NCBI RefSeq assembly: GCF_002736145.1
Contig: NZ_CP024160.1
Span: 186,001 to 250,000 of the forward strand
From: Collinsella aerofaciens
GTDB taxonomy: Bacteria; Actinomycetota; Coriobacteriia; Coriobacteriales; Coriobacteriaceae
DNA: 64,000 bases
Direction of reading: 5' to 3'
The first letter of the stretch is position 1. Each line of letters opens with the position of its first letter. Positions 17,645 to 27,826 of the stretch are shown here, one piece after another. A program made the position numbers and the translations under genes. Below the pieces are notes generated by a model. That model was not told the origin of the DNA. It did no database searches and was given only the letters and a program-made list of their open reading frames with translations.

Positions 17645-18835
17645 ATGGCCTTTACCAAGAAGACCGTCCGCGACATCGATGTCGACGGCAAGCGCGTTCT
17701 CGTCCGCGTTGACTTCAACGTGCCTATCAAGGATGGCGTCGTTGGCGACACCACCCGCATCAAGGCTGCCCTGCCCACCATCAACTACCTCGTTGAGCAC
17801 AACGCTCGCGTCATCCTTATGAGCCACCTCGGCCGTCCCGAGGGCACCGGCTTCCAGCCTGAGCTCTCCCTTGAGCCCGTCGCCAAGAAGCTCGCTGAGC
17901 TCTCTGGTCTCGATGTTGCCTTTGTCGCCGACACCTACGGCGAGAAGGCTGCTGAGGCTGTTGCCGCCGTCGAGCCGGGCAAGGTCCTCGTTCTCGAGAA
18001 CGTCCGTTTTGACAAGCGTGAGAAGAAGAACGATCCCGAGATCGCCAAGAAGCTCGCTTCCTATGGTGATGTCTTCGTTCTCGATGCCTTCGGCACCGCT
18101 CACCGCGCCCAGGGTTCCGTCGTGGGCCCCGCCGCTTACCTGCCTGCCGTCGCCGGCTTCCTGCTCGAGAAGGAGGTCGACACGCTGACCGGCATCTTCG
18201 CCGAGCCCGAGCGCCCCTTCGTCGCTATCGTCGGCGGTTCCAAGGTTTCCTCCAAGATCGGCGTTCTCGATCACCTCATCGACTCCGCTGACACCCTGAT
18301 CATCGGTGGCGGCATGGCCTACACCTTCTTCCTGGCTCAGGGCCTGACCGTCGGCCAGTCCCTCAAGGAAGAGGACTGGGTCGAGCGCGCCGGCGAGATG
18401 CTCAAGAAGGCCGAGGAGAAGGGCGTCAAGATCCTGCTCCCCATCGACAACCGCGTTGCCGATCACTTTGGCGAGGACGCTGTCCCCGAGGTTGTCGCTT
18501 CCGACGCTATCCCCGACGATCGTGAGGGCATGGACATCGGCCCCAAGACCGAGGAGCTCTACGCCGAGGCCGTCAAGGGCGCCAAGACCGTGTTCTGGAA
18601 CGGCCCCATGGGCGTCTTCGAGTTCGACAACTTCGCTCACGGCACCCAGGCTATCGCCGAGGCCGTCGCCGAGGCCGACTGCACCTCGATCATCGGCGGT
18701 GGTGACTCTGTCGCGGCTGTCAACAAGTTCAACCTGGCCGACAAGATGAGCTGGATCTCCACCGGTGGTGGCGCTTCCATGGAGCTCGTCGAGGGTAAGG
18801 CCCTGCCCGGAGTGGAGGCGCTTCTCGATGCCTAA
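17645..18835 (+). CDS. pgk: Phosphoglycerate kinase
   Basis: 396 residues, normal length. Motifs: RVDFNVPIKDG, SHLGRPEG, the VGGSKVSSKIGVL hinge segment and the nucleotide-binding GGGDSVAAVNKF. Makes ATP from 1,3-bisphosphoglycerate. The ATG at 17645 follows GAAAGGTAGAAGC. Its last codons overlap tpiA by 8 bases, indicating coupled translation. Confidence 0.97.
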   Translation: MAFTKKTVRDIDVDGKRVLVRVDFNVPIKDGVVGDTTRIKAALPTINYLVEHNARVILMSHLGRPEGTGFQPELSLEPVAKKLAELSGLDVAFVADTYGEKAAEAVAAVEPGKVLVLENVRFDKREKKNDPEIAKKLASYGDVFVLDAFGTAHRAQGSVVGPAAYLPAVAGFLLEKEVDTLTGIFAEPERPFVAIVGGSKVSSKIGVLDHLIDSADTLIIGGGMAYTFFLAQGLTVGQSLKEEDWVERAGEMLKKAEEKGVKILLPIDNRVADHFGEDAVPEVVASDAIPDDREGMDIGPKTEELYAEAVKGAKTVFWNGPMGVFEFDNFAHGTQAIAEAVAEADCTSIIGGGDSVAAVNKFNLADKMSWISTGGGASMELVEGKALPGVEALLDA

Positions 18836-19595
18836 TCGCACCCTTCTTATCGCTGGTAACTGGAAGATGAACAACGACGTCGCCGAGGCCGCCAAGCTCG
18901 CCGACGAGCTGGCTCAGGCTCTGCCCGAGGTTCCGGCTGGCGTCGAGGTGCTCGTCTGCCCTCCGACCATTGACATCACCACGGTTCATGACCGCATTCA
19001 GGCTGCCCCCATCGCCCTCGGTGCACAGAACGTGTACTGGGAGGCCAAGGGTGCCTTCACCGGTGAGTCCTCTTGCGACATGCTCAAGTCCGCTGGCTGC
19101 ACCTACTGCATCATCGGTCACTCCGAGCGTCGCGACTACTTCCACGAGACCGATGAGGATCAGAACAAGAAGGCCAAGGCTCTCGTTGCCGCCGGTCTTG
19201 TTCCCGTCTTCTGCTGCGGCGAGTCCCTCGAGGTCCGCGAGGCTGGCACCTATGTCGAGCGCGTCGTGAACCAGGTCAAGGCTGGCCTTGCCGGTCTTGA
19301 GATCACCTGCCCCAAGCAGGTCGTCGTCGCCTACGAGCCCATCTGGGCCATCGGCACCGGCAAGACCGCTACCGCTGAGGACGCTCAGGAGGTCTGCGGC
19401 GCTATCCGTGAGACCCTCAAGGAGATGTTTGGCGAGGAGCTCGCTAACGGCATCCGCGTTCTCTATGGTGGCTCTGCCAAGCCCGGCAACATCGCCGAGC
19501 TCGTCGCCAAGCCCGACGTTGACGGCGCCCTCGTGGGCGGCGCTTCGCTCAAGGCTGCCGACTTCGCCTCTATGGTCGTCAAGGCAGGCGAGTAG
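18828..19595 (+). CDS. tpiA: Triosephosphate isomerase
   Basis: 255-residue TIM barrel. Lys in AGNWKMN, His in IIGHSERR and Glu in AYEPIWAIGTG are the catalytic set, and the C-terminal YGGSAKPGN binds phosphate. Its start overlaps the pgk end by 8 bases, and the upstream pgk sequence GGAGTGGAGG supplies the ribosome site. gpmI follows 5 bases after the stop. Confidence 0.97.
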   Translation: MPNRTLLIAGNWKMNNDVAEAAKLADELAQALPEVPAGVEVLVCPPTIDITTVHDRIQAAPIALGAQNVYWEAKGAFTGESSCDMLKSAGCTYCIIGHSERRDYFHETDEDQNKKAKALVAAGLVPVFCCGESLEVREAGTYVERVVNQVKAGLAGLEITCPKQVVVAYEPIWAIGTGKTATAEDAQEVCGAIRETLKEMFGEELANGIRVLYGGSAKPGNIAELVAKPDVDGALVGGASLKAADFASMVVKAGE

Positions 19596-19600
19596 GACAT

Positions 19601-21154
19601 ATGGCACAGCGTCATCTTCCTGCACTCCTGATCATCATGGACGGCTGTGGCCTGGCTCCGGCCGATGGCGAGAACGCCGTCGCTGCTGCCAAGACGCCCT
19701 TCCTTGATAGCCTGTACGAGAAGTACCCTCACACCACGCTCGGCGCTTCGGGCGAGGACGTGGGCCTTCCCGACGGTCAGATGGGTAACTCCGAGGTGGG
19801 TCACCTCAACATCGGTGCCGGCCGCATCGTGTTCCAGGAGCTTTCGCGCATCAACAATGCCATCAAGGACGGCTCCATCGCCAAGAACGAGGTCTTCGTC
19901 AAGGCTATGGACGATGTCAAGGCCGAAGGCAAGACTCTCCACCTCATGGGCCTTATGAGCCCTGGCGGTGTTCATTCTCACATGAACCACGTCGAGGCTC
20001 TGGTCAAGATGGCTGCCCAGCATGGCGTCAAGACCGTTCGCGTCCACGCTTTCATGGATGGCCGCGACGTCGACCCGCAGTCCGGTGCCGGCTACATGAG
20101 CGAGTTCTGCGCCTTCCTGGCTAAGATCTCCGAGGAGACCGGTTGCGACGCTCGCGTTGCCACCGTTTCGGGCCGCTATTGGGCCATGGACCGCGACAAC
20201 CGTTGGGAGCGCATCCAACGCGCCTACGACGTCATGGTCAACGCGTCCGATGCCGATACCGACCCCGTTGCCGGTATCAAGGCCTACTACGAGAAGGATC
20301 CGCGCGGCGACGAGTTCGTCGAGCCCTTTGCTGCCCACAACGAGGGCATTCACGAGGGCGACGCGGCCATCTTCTTCAACTTCCGTCCCGACCGCGCTCG
20401 TCAGATGACCCGCGTGTTCACGGACAAGGAGTTCGACGGCTTTGAGCGCGAGCAGATTAAGCTTTCGCACTTTGTGACGATGACCGAGTACGATCCGACG
20501 TTTGACGTCGAGGTCGCCTTCCCCAAGACGTTCCCCGAGAACGTCCTGGCCGACGTTATCGCCGCCAATGGCCTGAAGCAGCTGCACACCGCCGAGACTG
20601 AGAAGTACGCCCATGTGACGTTCTTCCTCAACGGCGGCATCGAGGAGCCCAAGGAGGGCGAGGAGCGCGTGCTCGTCGCTTCCCCCAAGGTCGCTACCTA
20701 CGATCTGCAGCCCGAGATGAGCGCTCCCGAGGTGACCGAGAAGCTCGTCGCCGCTATTAACGAGGGTCGCGCTGATTTCTACATCGTGAACTTCGCGAAC
20801 TGCGACATGGTTGGTCACACCGGTGTCTTCGACGCCGCCGTTAAGGCCGTCGAGGCTGTTGACGATGCCCTGTCCAAGGTTGTCCCGGCGATTCTCGCCA
20901 AGGGCGGCTTTGCGCTGATTACCGCCGACCACGGCAACGCCGATCACATGTTTGACGTTGCTTCCGACGGTTCCAAGCATCCGTTTACGGCTCACACCAC
21001 CAACCGCGTGCCGTTTATCATCGTTGATGAGAAGGCCAAGCTCACTGGTATCGAGGACGGCCGTCTTTCCGATATCGCCCCGACCATGCTCACCATGGCT
21101 GGTATTGAGCCTTCCGCCGAGATGACGGGCCGCGTGCTCGCCACCGAGGCCTAA
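19601..21154 (+). CDS. gpmI: 2,3-bisphosphoglycerate-independent phosphoglycerate mutase
   Basis: 517-residue Mn-dependent mutase of the alkaline phosphatase superfamily. The phosphorylated Ser is in GQMGNSEVGHLNIG; the metal sites are in IIMDGCG near the N-terminus and NCDMVGHTG and ITADHGNADHM in the C-terminal half. Completes a gap-pgk-tpi-gpm block for the lower trunk of glycolysis and is followed by a strong terminator. Confidence 0.97.
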   Translation: MAQRHLPALLIIMDGCGLAPADGENAVAAAKTPFLDSLYEKYPHTTLGASGEDVGLPDGQMGNSEVGHLNIGAGRIVFQELSRINNAIKDGSIAKNEVFVKAMDDVKAEGKTLHLMGLMSPGGVHSHMNHVEALVKMAAQHGVKTVRVHAFMDGRDVDPQSGAGYMSEFCAFLAKISEETGCDARVATVSGRYWAMDRDNRWERIQRAYDVMVNASDADTDPVAGIKAYYEKDPRGDEFVEPFAAHNEGIHEGDAAIFFNFRPDRARQMTRVFTDKEFDGFEREQIKLSHFVTMTEYDPTFDVEVAFPKTFPENVLADVIAANGLKQLHTAETEKYAHVTFFLNGGIEEPKEGEERVLVASPKVATYDLQPEMSAPEVTEKLVAAINEGRADFYIVNFANCDMVGHTGVFDAAVKAVEAVDDALSKVVPAILAKGGFALITADHGNADHMFDVASDGSKHPFTAHTTNRVPFIIVDEKAKLTGIEDGRLSDIAPTMLTMAGIEPSAEMTGRVLATEA

Positions 21155-21180
21155 TAGAAAACAAATACCGTTTTCTAGTA

Positions 21181-21214
21181 AGGGGGTTGTCCACAACCGG
21201 ACAACCCCCTTTTT
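21181..21214 (+). terminator. Strong intrinsic terminator after gpmI
   Basis: AGGGGGTTGTCC / GGACAACCCCCT, a perfect 12-bp stem with a 6-base loop, followed by TTTT. Ends the glycolytic operon. Confidence 0.85.
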
Positions 21215-21318
21215 GGTATTTCTGCCATTTCCACCCCGTCCTTGAGTGGCAGGTAGGGGAGAGCGGGGGATTGTGGTACAGTACTGGAGTTTGAACTGTT
21301 CTATTAAGGAGCTTATCT

Positions 21319-21573
21319 ATGGGTCCGTTCCAGATTCTTCTGTTTGTCGTTTGGGCTGTCTCTGCCGTGGCGCTGACGATTCTCGTCCTGATGCATTCCG
21401 GTAAGGGCACCGGCGTTTCGGATATGATCGCTAGCTCGCTGTATAACTCCAGCTCTGCCACGGGCGTCATGGAGCAGAACCTCGATCGCCTGACGGTAAT
21501 TATGGCCGTTGTTTTTGCCGTGTGCGTCGTCCTGTGCATGTTCTTCTTCCCGCAGGGCATCGTCGGCTACTAA
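21319..21573 (+). CDS. secG: Preprotein translocase subunit SecG
   Basis: 84 residues with two membrane segments and the SecG loop (LVLMHSGKGTGVSDMI...). SecG assists SecYE in protein export. Its place after the glycolytic genes matches the gap-pgk-tpi-secG order seen in many Gram-positive genomes. AAGGAGC precedes the ATG. Confidence 0.92.
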   Translation: MGPFQILLFVVWAVSAVALTILVLMHSGKGTGVSDMIASSLYNSSSATGVMEQNLDRLTVIMAVVFAVCVVLCMFFFPQGIVGY

Positions 21574-21598
21574 GCATCGGCGTATATGCGTTTGTAAA

Positions 21599-21625
21599 GG
21601 GTCCCGCATGTGCGGGGCCCTTTTT
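21599..21625 (+). terminator. Intrinsic terminator after secG
   Basis: GGGTCCCG / CGGGGCCC with one G-T pair, then TTTTT. Confidence 0.8.
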
Positions 21626-21738
21626 GTTTACAGACTTGTAACAGAGTCAAAATATCCCCACATACTTCGCCCAACTAAAGAAATTCTCGACCGTTAACCG
21701 GAATTAGCCCCAAATCGTGCATAAAATGCGCTACTGTA

Positions 21739-21767
21739 TTGCAAAACGTTGGTCCGTTGTGCATAAC
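21739..21767 (+). promoter_or_regulatory. Promoter of the opp operon
   Basis: TTGCAA, 17 bases, CATAAC: close to the sigma-70-type consensus and spacing. It gives a leader of roughly 90 bases before oppA. Confidence 0.55.
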
Positions 21768-21866
21768 CAGCCATAGCAGCGGGCGGCGTTTTGATGGTTC
21801 GGATCGGATTGTCTCGACATGTGTCCGACTGAACATTTCTTTGTCCTATCTCATAAGGAGGATGGC

Positions 21867-23543
21867 ATGGCTGATTCTATGTTCCACCAGCCCGTTATGG
21901 GTCGTCGCGCCTTTGTTGGCGGCACCCTTGCTGCGAGCTCCATGGCTTTTCTTGCCGCATGCGGCAAGAAGGGCGGCGACACTTCCGGTTCTGAGTCCGG
22001 TTCGACGCTGAACTTCTACATCAACAACCCGGTCTGCATCGACCCCTACAATGTCCAGGAGGACCAGGGCACTCAGGTTAACTACCAGCTGTTCGACGCT
22101 CTGACCTCTTATGACGCCGAGAAGGGCAAGATTGTCCCGCTGGCTTGCGAGTCCTTCGAGGCCAACGACGACGCCACCGAGTTCACCTTCAAGATCAAGA
22201 AGGCCAAGTTCCACAACGGTGACGACGTTACCTCCAAGTCCTTCAAGCTCGCTTGGGAACGTCTGGTCAACACCAAGTCGGCTATCGCTACCGAGTACGG
22301 CCCTTCCGAGGTCTCCTATCACCTTTCCATGGTCGAGGGCTATGACGACCTGCTTGCCGGTAACGCTACCGAGCTCAGCGGTGTTACTTGCCCCGACGAT
22401 GAGACCCTCGTCGTCAAGCTGTCTTCCGCTTACGCCGACTTCCCCTTCGTCGCCTCTCACCCGGCTCTGTCCCCGGTTCCCGAGTGCGCCGAGTCCGATG
22501 TTAAGAGCTTCTACCTTGCCCCGATCGGTAACGGCCCGTTCATGATGGACGGCAAGTGGGAGGATGGTCAGGAGATCAACCTCAAGAAGTTCGACGATTA
22601 CTATGGCGACAAGGCCAAGATCGATGGCATCCACTTCCAGGTCATTAAGGACATGGAGACCGCCTACAAGGAGTTCCAGGCCGGTAACCTCGATATCTGC
22701 GACGTTCCCGTTGCTCAGATCGACGCTGCCAAGAAGGATCGCGGCGTGTCCAAGGACGGCTACACCATGGGTGACGGCGAGCACATGCTGCTCGGCGCCG
22801 AGCCTTCCACCTACTACCTGACCTGCAACAACACGGCCGAGCCGTTCAACAACGCCGACCTGCGTAGGGGCATCTCCCTGGCCATTAACCGTGAGGCCAT
22901 CTGCAAGACCATCTTCAAGGGTACCCGTACCCCCGCCGACGGCATTGTTCCTCCGGGCATCGATGGCTACAAGGAGGGCGCATGGGAGTTCTGCGCCTAC
23001 GACGTCGACAAGGCCAACGAGTACCTCGACAAGGTTGCTCCCGCTGGCGCTAACGGCGATCGTGGCATTAACGTGACCCTTTCCTACAACCAGGACGGTG
23101 GCCACAAGGAGATCATGGAGTCCATCATCGGTGACCTCGCCAAGGTGGGCGTTACCGCTACTTCCGATACCCCTGAGTGGTCTGCCCTGCTCGAGCAGTA
23201 CCAGAACTTCAACTATCAGTTCGGTCGTCTGGGCTGGATTGCCGACTACCCGATCATGGACAACTTCCTGTATCCGCTGTTCCACTCCGACTCCCTCGGT
23301 GGCGACAACCGCTCCGGTTACAACAACCCCGAGTTCGACGCCAAGGTCGACGAGGCTCGTACCACGGTTGACGACGAAGAGCGCGTCGCTAAGATGCAGG
23401 AGGCCGACGCAATGGTCGCTGCCGACTGCCCGGTCATCCCGGTGATGTTCTACACGCACACCATCGCCGGCTCCGATCGCATCAAGCACCTCTATGTCGA
23501 TCCGCAGAAGCACGCCGATCTGGGTACCGCTGAGCTCGCCTAA
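21867..23543 (+). CDS. oppA: Oligopeptide ABC transporter substrate-binding lipoprotein
   Basis: 558-residue family-5 binding protein. The N-terminus has a twin-arginine-like GRRAFVGG and a lipobox LAACGK. The ISLAINREAICK motif, the IDPYNVQEDQGTQVNYQLFDAL opening and the C-terminal YTHTIAGSDRIKHLYVDP resemble OppA/MppA. Start ATG at 21867 is preceded by AAGGAGGATGGC. First gene of a full oppABCDF importer; a hairpin separates it from oppB. Confidence 0.9.
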   Translation: MADSMFHQPVMGRRAFVGGTLAASSMAFLAACGKKGGDTSGSESGSTLNFYINNPVCIDPYNVQEDQGTQVNYQLFDALTSYDAEKGKIVPLACESFEANDDATEFTFKIKKAKFHNGDDVTSKSFKLAWERLVNTKSAIATEYGPSEVSYHLSMVEGYDDLLAGNATELSGVTCPDDETLVVKLSSAYADFPFVASHPALSPVPECAESDVKSFYLAPIGNGPFMMDGKWEDGQEINLKKFDDYYGDKAKIDGIHFQVIKDMETAYKEFQAGNLDICDVPVAQIDAAKKDRGVSKDGYTMGDGEHMLLGAEPSTYYLTCNNTAEPFNNADLRRGISLAINREAICKTIFKGTRTPADGIVPPGIDGYKEGAWEFCAYDVDKANEYLDKVAPAGANGDRGINVTLSYNQDGGHKEIMESIIGDLAKVGVTATSDTPEWSALLEQYQNFNYQFGRLGWIADYPIMDNFLYPLFHSDSLGGDNRSGYNNPEFDAKVDEARTTVDDEERVAKMQEADAMVAADCPVIPVMFYTHTIAGSDRIKHLYVDPQKHADLGTAELA

Positions 23544-23640
23544 GAGTTTGCAGCTTCCGTGAGGGTCAAGTATTTACGTAGACCTCATGGGAAACATACA
23601 GTTCTCCCTAACCTGGGGTAAACTGGCTGATGGTAATTTT

Positions 23641-23668
23641 GGGATGCCGGTCTGGCGATCGGCATCCC
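23641..23668 (+). terminator. Hairpin between oppA and oppB
   Basis: GGGATGCCG / CGGCATCCC, 9-bp perfect stem with a 10-base loop. Likely a partial terminator or stability element that favours oppA mRNA, as in the nan-type ABC operon. Confidence 0.6.
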
Positions 23669-23699
23669 ATTTAGGTTAATCCCTAGATAGGGGAGTGGT

Positions 23700-24737
23700 A
23701 TGGGTAAGTACATCGTTAAACGTGTGCTTCAGTTCATCCCGGTATTTTTGGGCGTCACGCTGATTCTGTTCGCCCTCCAGAATATCGTGCCGGGAGATCC
23801 GATCAAGCTGATCGGTGGAGACAAGGCTCTGTCCCCCGAGGTAGAGCTTCAGCTTCGCGTGCGCTATCACCTGGTCCAGACGGACGAGGACGGCAACGCG
23901 ATTCTTGACGAGAACGGCGACCCCGTTCAAACGTCGCTCGTGGACCGTTACTTGTATTACATGAACGGCCTGCTTCATGGCGATCTGGGCAATTCGTACC
24001 AGCGCAAGCTGCCGGTTACGGAAATCTTTGCCCAGAAGTATCCGTATACGGTCAAACTTGCCGCGTGCGCCATCGTGCTCGAGGCAATCATGGGTATCGG
24101 TGCGGGTATCATTTCGGCGGTTAAGCGTTATTCCTTCTGGGATATTTTGGTAACGCTCACCACGTCGATCCTCGTTGCTGTTCCGGCCTTCTGGCTCGGT
24201 ATGTTGCTGCAGCTGTTCTTTGGCGTCATTCTCAAGGATGCCACCGGCGGTGCATTCTCCATGCCGATCTCGGGTGCCGGCGGTGCCAGCTCTCAGTATC
24301 AGGATTGGATGCACTATGTGCTTCCGACCATTACGCTGGCTTCGGTTTCGACCGCTTATGCTGCCCGCATTATGCGCTCGCAGCTGCTTGACGTCATGAA
24401 CCAGGATTACATCCGTACGGCAAAGGCCAAGGGTCTCTCCAATCGCGCGATCATCGTCAAGCATGCGCTTAAGAATGCACTCATCCCCGTCGTTACCTAT
24501 ATCGGTGTCGACTTTGGTGGCATGCTTTCGGGCGCCATCCTGACCGAGACGGTCTTTAACTGGCCCGGTATCGGCTATGAGGTCTATCGCGCCATTAGCA
24601 TGCGTGACTGGCCCATCGTTATGGGCGGCGTTACGCTCATCGTCGTCGTCGTCATGGTGATCAACCTGCTCGTCGACATTAGCTATGCATTCCTCGACCC
24701 GCGCATCCGCCTTGGCGGTCCGTCGGATAAGGCCTAA
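23700..24737 (+). CDS. oppB: Oligopeptide ABC transporter permease OppB
   Basis: 345-residue permease with the N-terminal GKYIVKRVLQFIPVFLGVTLILF segment split across the first helix, six predicted helices and the EAA loop (MNQDYIRTAKAKGLSNRAII). ATG follows GATAGGGGAG. Separated from oppC by 14 bases. Confidence 0.93.
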   Translation: MGKYIVKRVLQFIPVFLGVTLILFALQNIVPGDPIKLIGGDKALSPEVELQLRVRYHLVQTDEDGNAILDENGDPVQTSLVDRYLYYMNGLLHGDLGNSYQRKLPVTEIFAQKYPYTVKLAACAIVLEAIMGIGAGIISAVKRYSFWDILVTLTTSILVAVPAFWLGMLLQLFFGVILKDATGGAFSMPISGAGGASSQYQDWMHYVLPTITLASVSTAYAARIMRSQLLDVMNQDYIRTAKAKGLSNRAIIVKHALKNALIPVVTYIGVDFGGMLSGAILTETVFNWPGIGYEVYRAISMRDWPIVMGGVTLIVVVVMVINLLVDISYAFLDPRIRLGGPSDKA

Positions 24738-24751
24738 GGGAGGTACGTCTC

Positions 24752-25687
24752 ATGCAGGAAACTGATTCTCAGTCTCAGGAGCAGGCTACCGCCACCAAGG
24801 CCGCATCTGCTCCCGCCAAGTCCCGCACGCTGTGGGGCGACGCTTTTAAGCGTCTCCGTAAGAACAAGCTCGCCGTTATCGGTGTCTGCTGGATCATCAT
24901 CGTCGTTTTGGTTGCCCTGACCGCAGATCTGTGGGCTAAGCCCTGGCTCGGTTCGCCGACGGCTTCCGACTCGACTACCATGGCCGAGACGTCGCTGCTG
25001 GCTCCGTGTGCCGAGCACCCGTTTGGCACCGACGCCCTTGGTCGTGACATTCTCGTCCGTGTTATCTACGGTGCACGCGTTTCGCTGTCCGTCGGCATTA
25101 TGGCCACCGCGATTTCCACGGTGATCGGTCTAGTCATGGGCGCCCTGGCCGGTTTCTACGGCGGCATCTGGGATACGATCATCATGCGCTGTGCGGATAT
25201 CTTCCTGGCGTTCCCGTACGTGCTGTTCGTTGTCGCCATGATCGCCGTTATCGGCCGTGGTCTTCAGAACGTCTTTATCGCCATCGGTATTCTCGGCTGG
25301 CCTTCGATTGCGCGTGTCTTCCGCTCCGCAATCTTGACGGTCAAGGAAAACGACTATGTTGACGCTGCGCGTGCGATGGGTGCATCTGATGCTCGTATCG
25401 TCGTGCGTCACATCTTCCCGAACTCCGTCGCCTCCATCGTGGTCTACGCGACCATGAACATTGGCGGTGCCATTTTGACCGAGTCCGCTCTGTCCTTCCT
25501 CGGCATGGGCGTTATTCCGCCCACGCCTTCGTGGGGCTCCATGATTCAGGACGGTCAGCAGTATCTTCTGACTGCTCCCTGGATGATGATCATGCCCGGT
25601 CTGGCAATTCTCTCGACGGTGCTCGCCTTCACCCTGCTGGGTGACGGTCTACGCGACGCCCTCGACGTCAAGATGAAGGACGCATAA
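24752..25687 (+). CDS. oppC: Oligopeptide ABC transporter permease OppC
   Basis: 311-residue permease. FGTDALGRDILVRVIYGARVSL and the EAA loop (DYVDAARAMGASDARIVVRHI) are OppC/DppC hallmarks. It has a charged cytoplasmic N-terminus of about 40 residues before the first membrane segment. Preceded by AAGGGAGG; ends 2 bases before oppD. Confidence 0.93.
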   Translation: MQETDSQSQEQATATKAASAPAKSRTLWGDAFKRLRKNKLAVIGVCWIIIVVLVALTADLWAKPWLGSPTASDSTTMAETSLLAPCAEHPFGTDALGRDILVRVIYGARVSLSVGIMATAISTVIGLVMGALAGFYGGIWDTIIMRCADIFLAFPYVLFVVAMIAVIGRGLQNVFIAIGILGWPSIARVFRSAILTVKENDYVDAARAMGASDARIVVRHIFPNSVASIVVYATMNIGGAILTESALSFLGMGVIPPTPSWGSMIQDGQQYLLTAPWMMIMPGLAILSTVLAFTLLGDGLRDALDVKMKDA

Positions 25688-25689
25688 GG

Positions 25690-26781
25690 ATGAAGAAGAA
25701 CAAGAACTATGTGGACCTGAAGGACCAGCCGGTTCCCGAGGGCCAGCATCTGCTCGAGGTCGATGACCTTAAGATGTATTTCCACACCGAGGACGGCGTT
25801 GTTCGCGCTGTCGACGGTGTCTCCTACACGCTCGATCGCGGCGAGACCCTGGGTGTCGTCGGCGAGTCCGGCTCCGGTAAGTCCGTGACCGCCATGACCA
25901 TCATGGGTCTTATCTCGATGCCTCCGGGAAAGATTGAGGGCGGCGACGTTCGCTATCGCGGTCGTTCTATCCTCGAGATGACCGAGGAAGAGATGCAACA
26001 CATTCGCGGTAACGACATCGCTATGATCTTCCAGGATCCTATGACCTCCTTGAACCCGGTCTATAAGATCGGCAAGCAGGTGGGCGAGGGCCTTCGCCTG
26101 CACCGTGGCTACTCCAAGCAGGAGGCGCTCAAGCGCGCTACCGAACTTTTGGACCTCGTGGGTATCCCCGAGCCCGAGAAGCGCGTCAATGAGTATCCGC
26201 ACCAGTTCTCCGGCGGTATGCGTCAGCGTGTCATGATCGCTATGGCTCTTGCCTGCGATCCCGATATCCTGATTGCCGACGAGCCCACGACGGCTCTGGA
26301 CGTTACCATCCAGGCTCAGATTATTGAGCTTATGCAGGAGATGCAGGAGAAGAACGGCAACGCCATCATCATGATCACCCACGACCTGGGTGTTGTCGCC
26401 GATATGGCCGATAAGATCATGGTTATGTACGCCGGCCGTCCCGTCGAGTTCGGTACTGCTGAGGAAATCTTCTACGAGAGCCGCCATCCCTACACCTGGG
26501 GTCTTATTCGTTCCATTCCGGAGCAGGCCATCGAGGAGAAGAAGCCGCTGACGCCGATTCACGGCAACCCGCCTTCGCTCATGAACCTGCCTGAGGGTTG
26601 CGTCTTCTCTCCTCGCTGCCCCTATGCGACGGACAAGTGCCGCAAGCAGCGCCCCGAGCGCGTTGTCACCGAGTCTGGTCACTACTCTGCGTGCCACTAC
26701 TCCGGTGACCCCGAGTTCCTCAAGAACGCTCCTGAGACGTCCCGTACGCGCAAGGATTCCAAGAAGGGAGGCGAGGCGTAA
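25690..26781 (+). CDS. oppD: Oligopeptide ABC transporter ATPase OppD
   Basis: 363 residues. Walker A GESGSGKS (near 57), signature [14 protein letters not shown], Walker [13 protein letters not shown] and ITHDLGV switch region. The C-terminal oligopeptide/dipeptide domain retains cysteines ([15 protein letters not shown]) that hold an Fe-S cluster in some family members. Stop overlaps nothing but directly abuts oppF. Confidence 0.94.
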   Translation: MKKNKNYVDLKDQPVPEGQHLLEVDDLKMYFHTEDGVVRAVDGVSYTLDRGETLGVVGESGSGKSVTAMTIMGLISMPPGKIEGGDVRYRGRSILEMTEEEMQHIRGNDIAMIFQDPMTSLNPVYKIGKQVGEGLRLHRGYSKQEALKRATELLDLVGIPEPEKRVNEYPHQFSGGMRQRVMIAMALACDPDILIADEPTTALDVTIQAQIIELMQEMQEKNGNAIIMITHDLGVVADMADKIMVMYAGRPVEFGTAEEIFYESRHPYTWGLIRSIPEQAIEEKKPLTPIHGNPPSLMNLPEGCVFSPRCPYATDKCRKQRPERVVTESGHYSACHYSGDPEFLKNAPETSRTRKDSKKGGEA

Positions 26782-27810
26782 ATGGCAGACAATAACGAGC
26801 GTACTCCGCTGCTGAAGGTCGAGCACCTCTCTAAGGAGTTCCCCGCAGAGTCCGGCATGTTCGCCAAGCGTTTTTCCAAGCGCGTCGTCTCTGCTGTAAA
26901 TGACATCTCTTTTGAGATTTATCCGGGCGAGACCTTTGGTCTGGTCGGCGAGTCTGGTTGCGGTAAGTCCACCACGGGCCGTACCATCATGCGTCTGACC
27001 AAGCCGACTGCCGGTAAGGTGTTCTTCCAGGGCAAAGATGTTGCCGAGATGAGCAAGCATGAGATCAAGGACATGCGTCGCGAGATGCAGTTTATCTTCC
27101 AGGATCCTTACGCTTCGCTCAATCCTCGTATGACCATTGGCGAGATCGTTTCCGAGCCCATGACCATTCATGGCGTGGGTACCAAGGAGGAGCGCATCGA
27201 GCGCGTCCGCGAGCTGCTGGACGTCGTCGGCCTGAACCCCGAGCACATCAACCGCTATCCGCACGAGTTCTCGGGCGGTCAGCGTCAGCGTGTCGGCATC
27301 GCTCGCGCGTTCGCTCTGAAGCCCAAGCTGATCATCTGCGACGAGCCCGTTTCCGCTCTGGATGTTTCCATTCAGGCCCAGGTTCTGAACCTGCTCAAGG
27401 AACTTCAGGACAAGTTCGGTACGGCGTATCTGTTTATCGCCCACGACCTGTCCGTTGTGCAGCACATCTCCGACCGCGTTGCCGTTATGTATTTGGGCAA
27501 GATGGTCGAGGTTTCGGACTGGAAGACGCTCTACAGTGAGCCGCACCACCCGTACACGCAGTCGCTGCTGTCTGCTGTGCCGGTGCCCGATCCGGATATC
27601 CAGAAGACCCGCAAGCGCATCATCCTCGCTGGCGATCCGCCGTCACCGCTGGATCCGCCGACCGGTTGCCGTTTCCACACCCGCTGCCCGATCGCGCAGG
27701 GCATCTGCTCCGAGAAGCTTCCTGAGTTTAAGGAAGTCGCTCCGGGCCACTGCTGCGCGTGCCACTTCGCGGAGCCGTTCCCGATCAAGGAATCGCACAT
27801 CGACCTGTAG
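26782..27810 (+). CDS. oppF: Oligopeptide ABC transporter ATPase OppF
   Basis: 342-residue partner ATPase with Walker A GESGCGKST, signature SGGQRQRVGIARAF, Walker B IICDEPVSALD and a C-terminal GCRFHTRCPIAQGIC motif. The upstream GGGAGGCG in the oppD tail serves as ribosome site. End of the opp operon; the first long nested hairpin follows 16 bases downstream. Confidence 0.94.
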   Translation: MADNNERTPLLKVEHLSKEFPAESGMFAKRFSKRVVSAVNDISFEIYPGETFGLVGESGCGKSTTGRTIMRLTKPTAGKVFFQGKDVAEMSKHEIKDMRREMQFIFQDPYASLNPRMTIGEIVSEPMTIHGVGTKEERIERVRELLDVVGLNPEHINRYPHEFSGGQRQRVGIARAFALKPKLIICDEPVSALDVSIQAQVLNLLKELQDKFGTAYLFIAHDLSVVQHISDRVAVMYLGKMVEVSDWKTLYSEPHHPYTQSLLSAVPVPDPDIQKTRKRIILAGDPPSPLDPPTGCRFHTRCPIAQGICSEKLPEFKEVAPGHCCACHFAEPFPIKESHIDL

Positions 27811-27826
27811 TCGGTTGTTATCGTCC

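Noticed and set aside
16431-27549. Long antisense frames over gap, pgk, tpiA, gpmI and opp genes
   Set aside because: Same cause; low-complexity Gly/Val/Asp/Leu-rich translations with no ribosome sites or family motifs.
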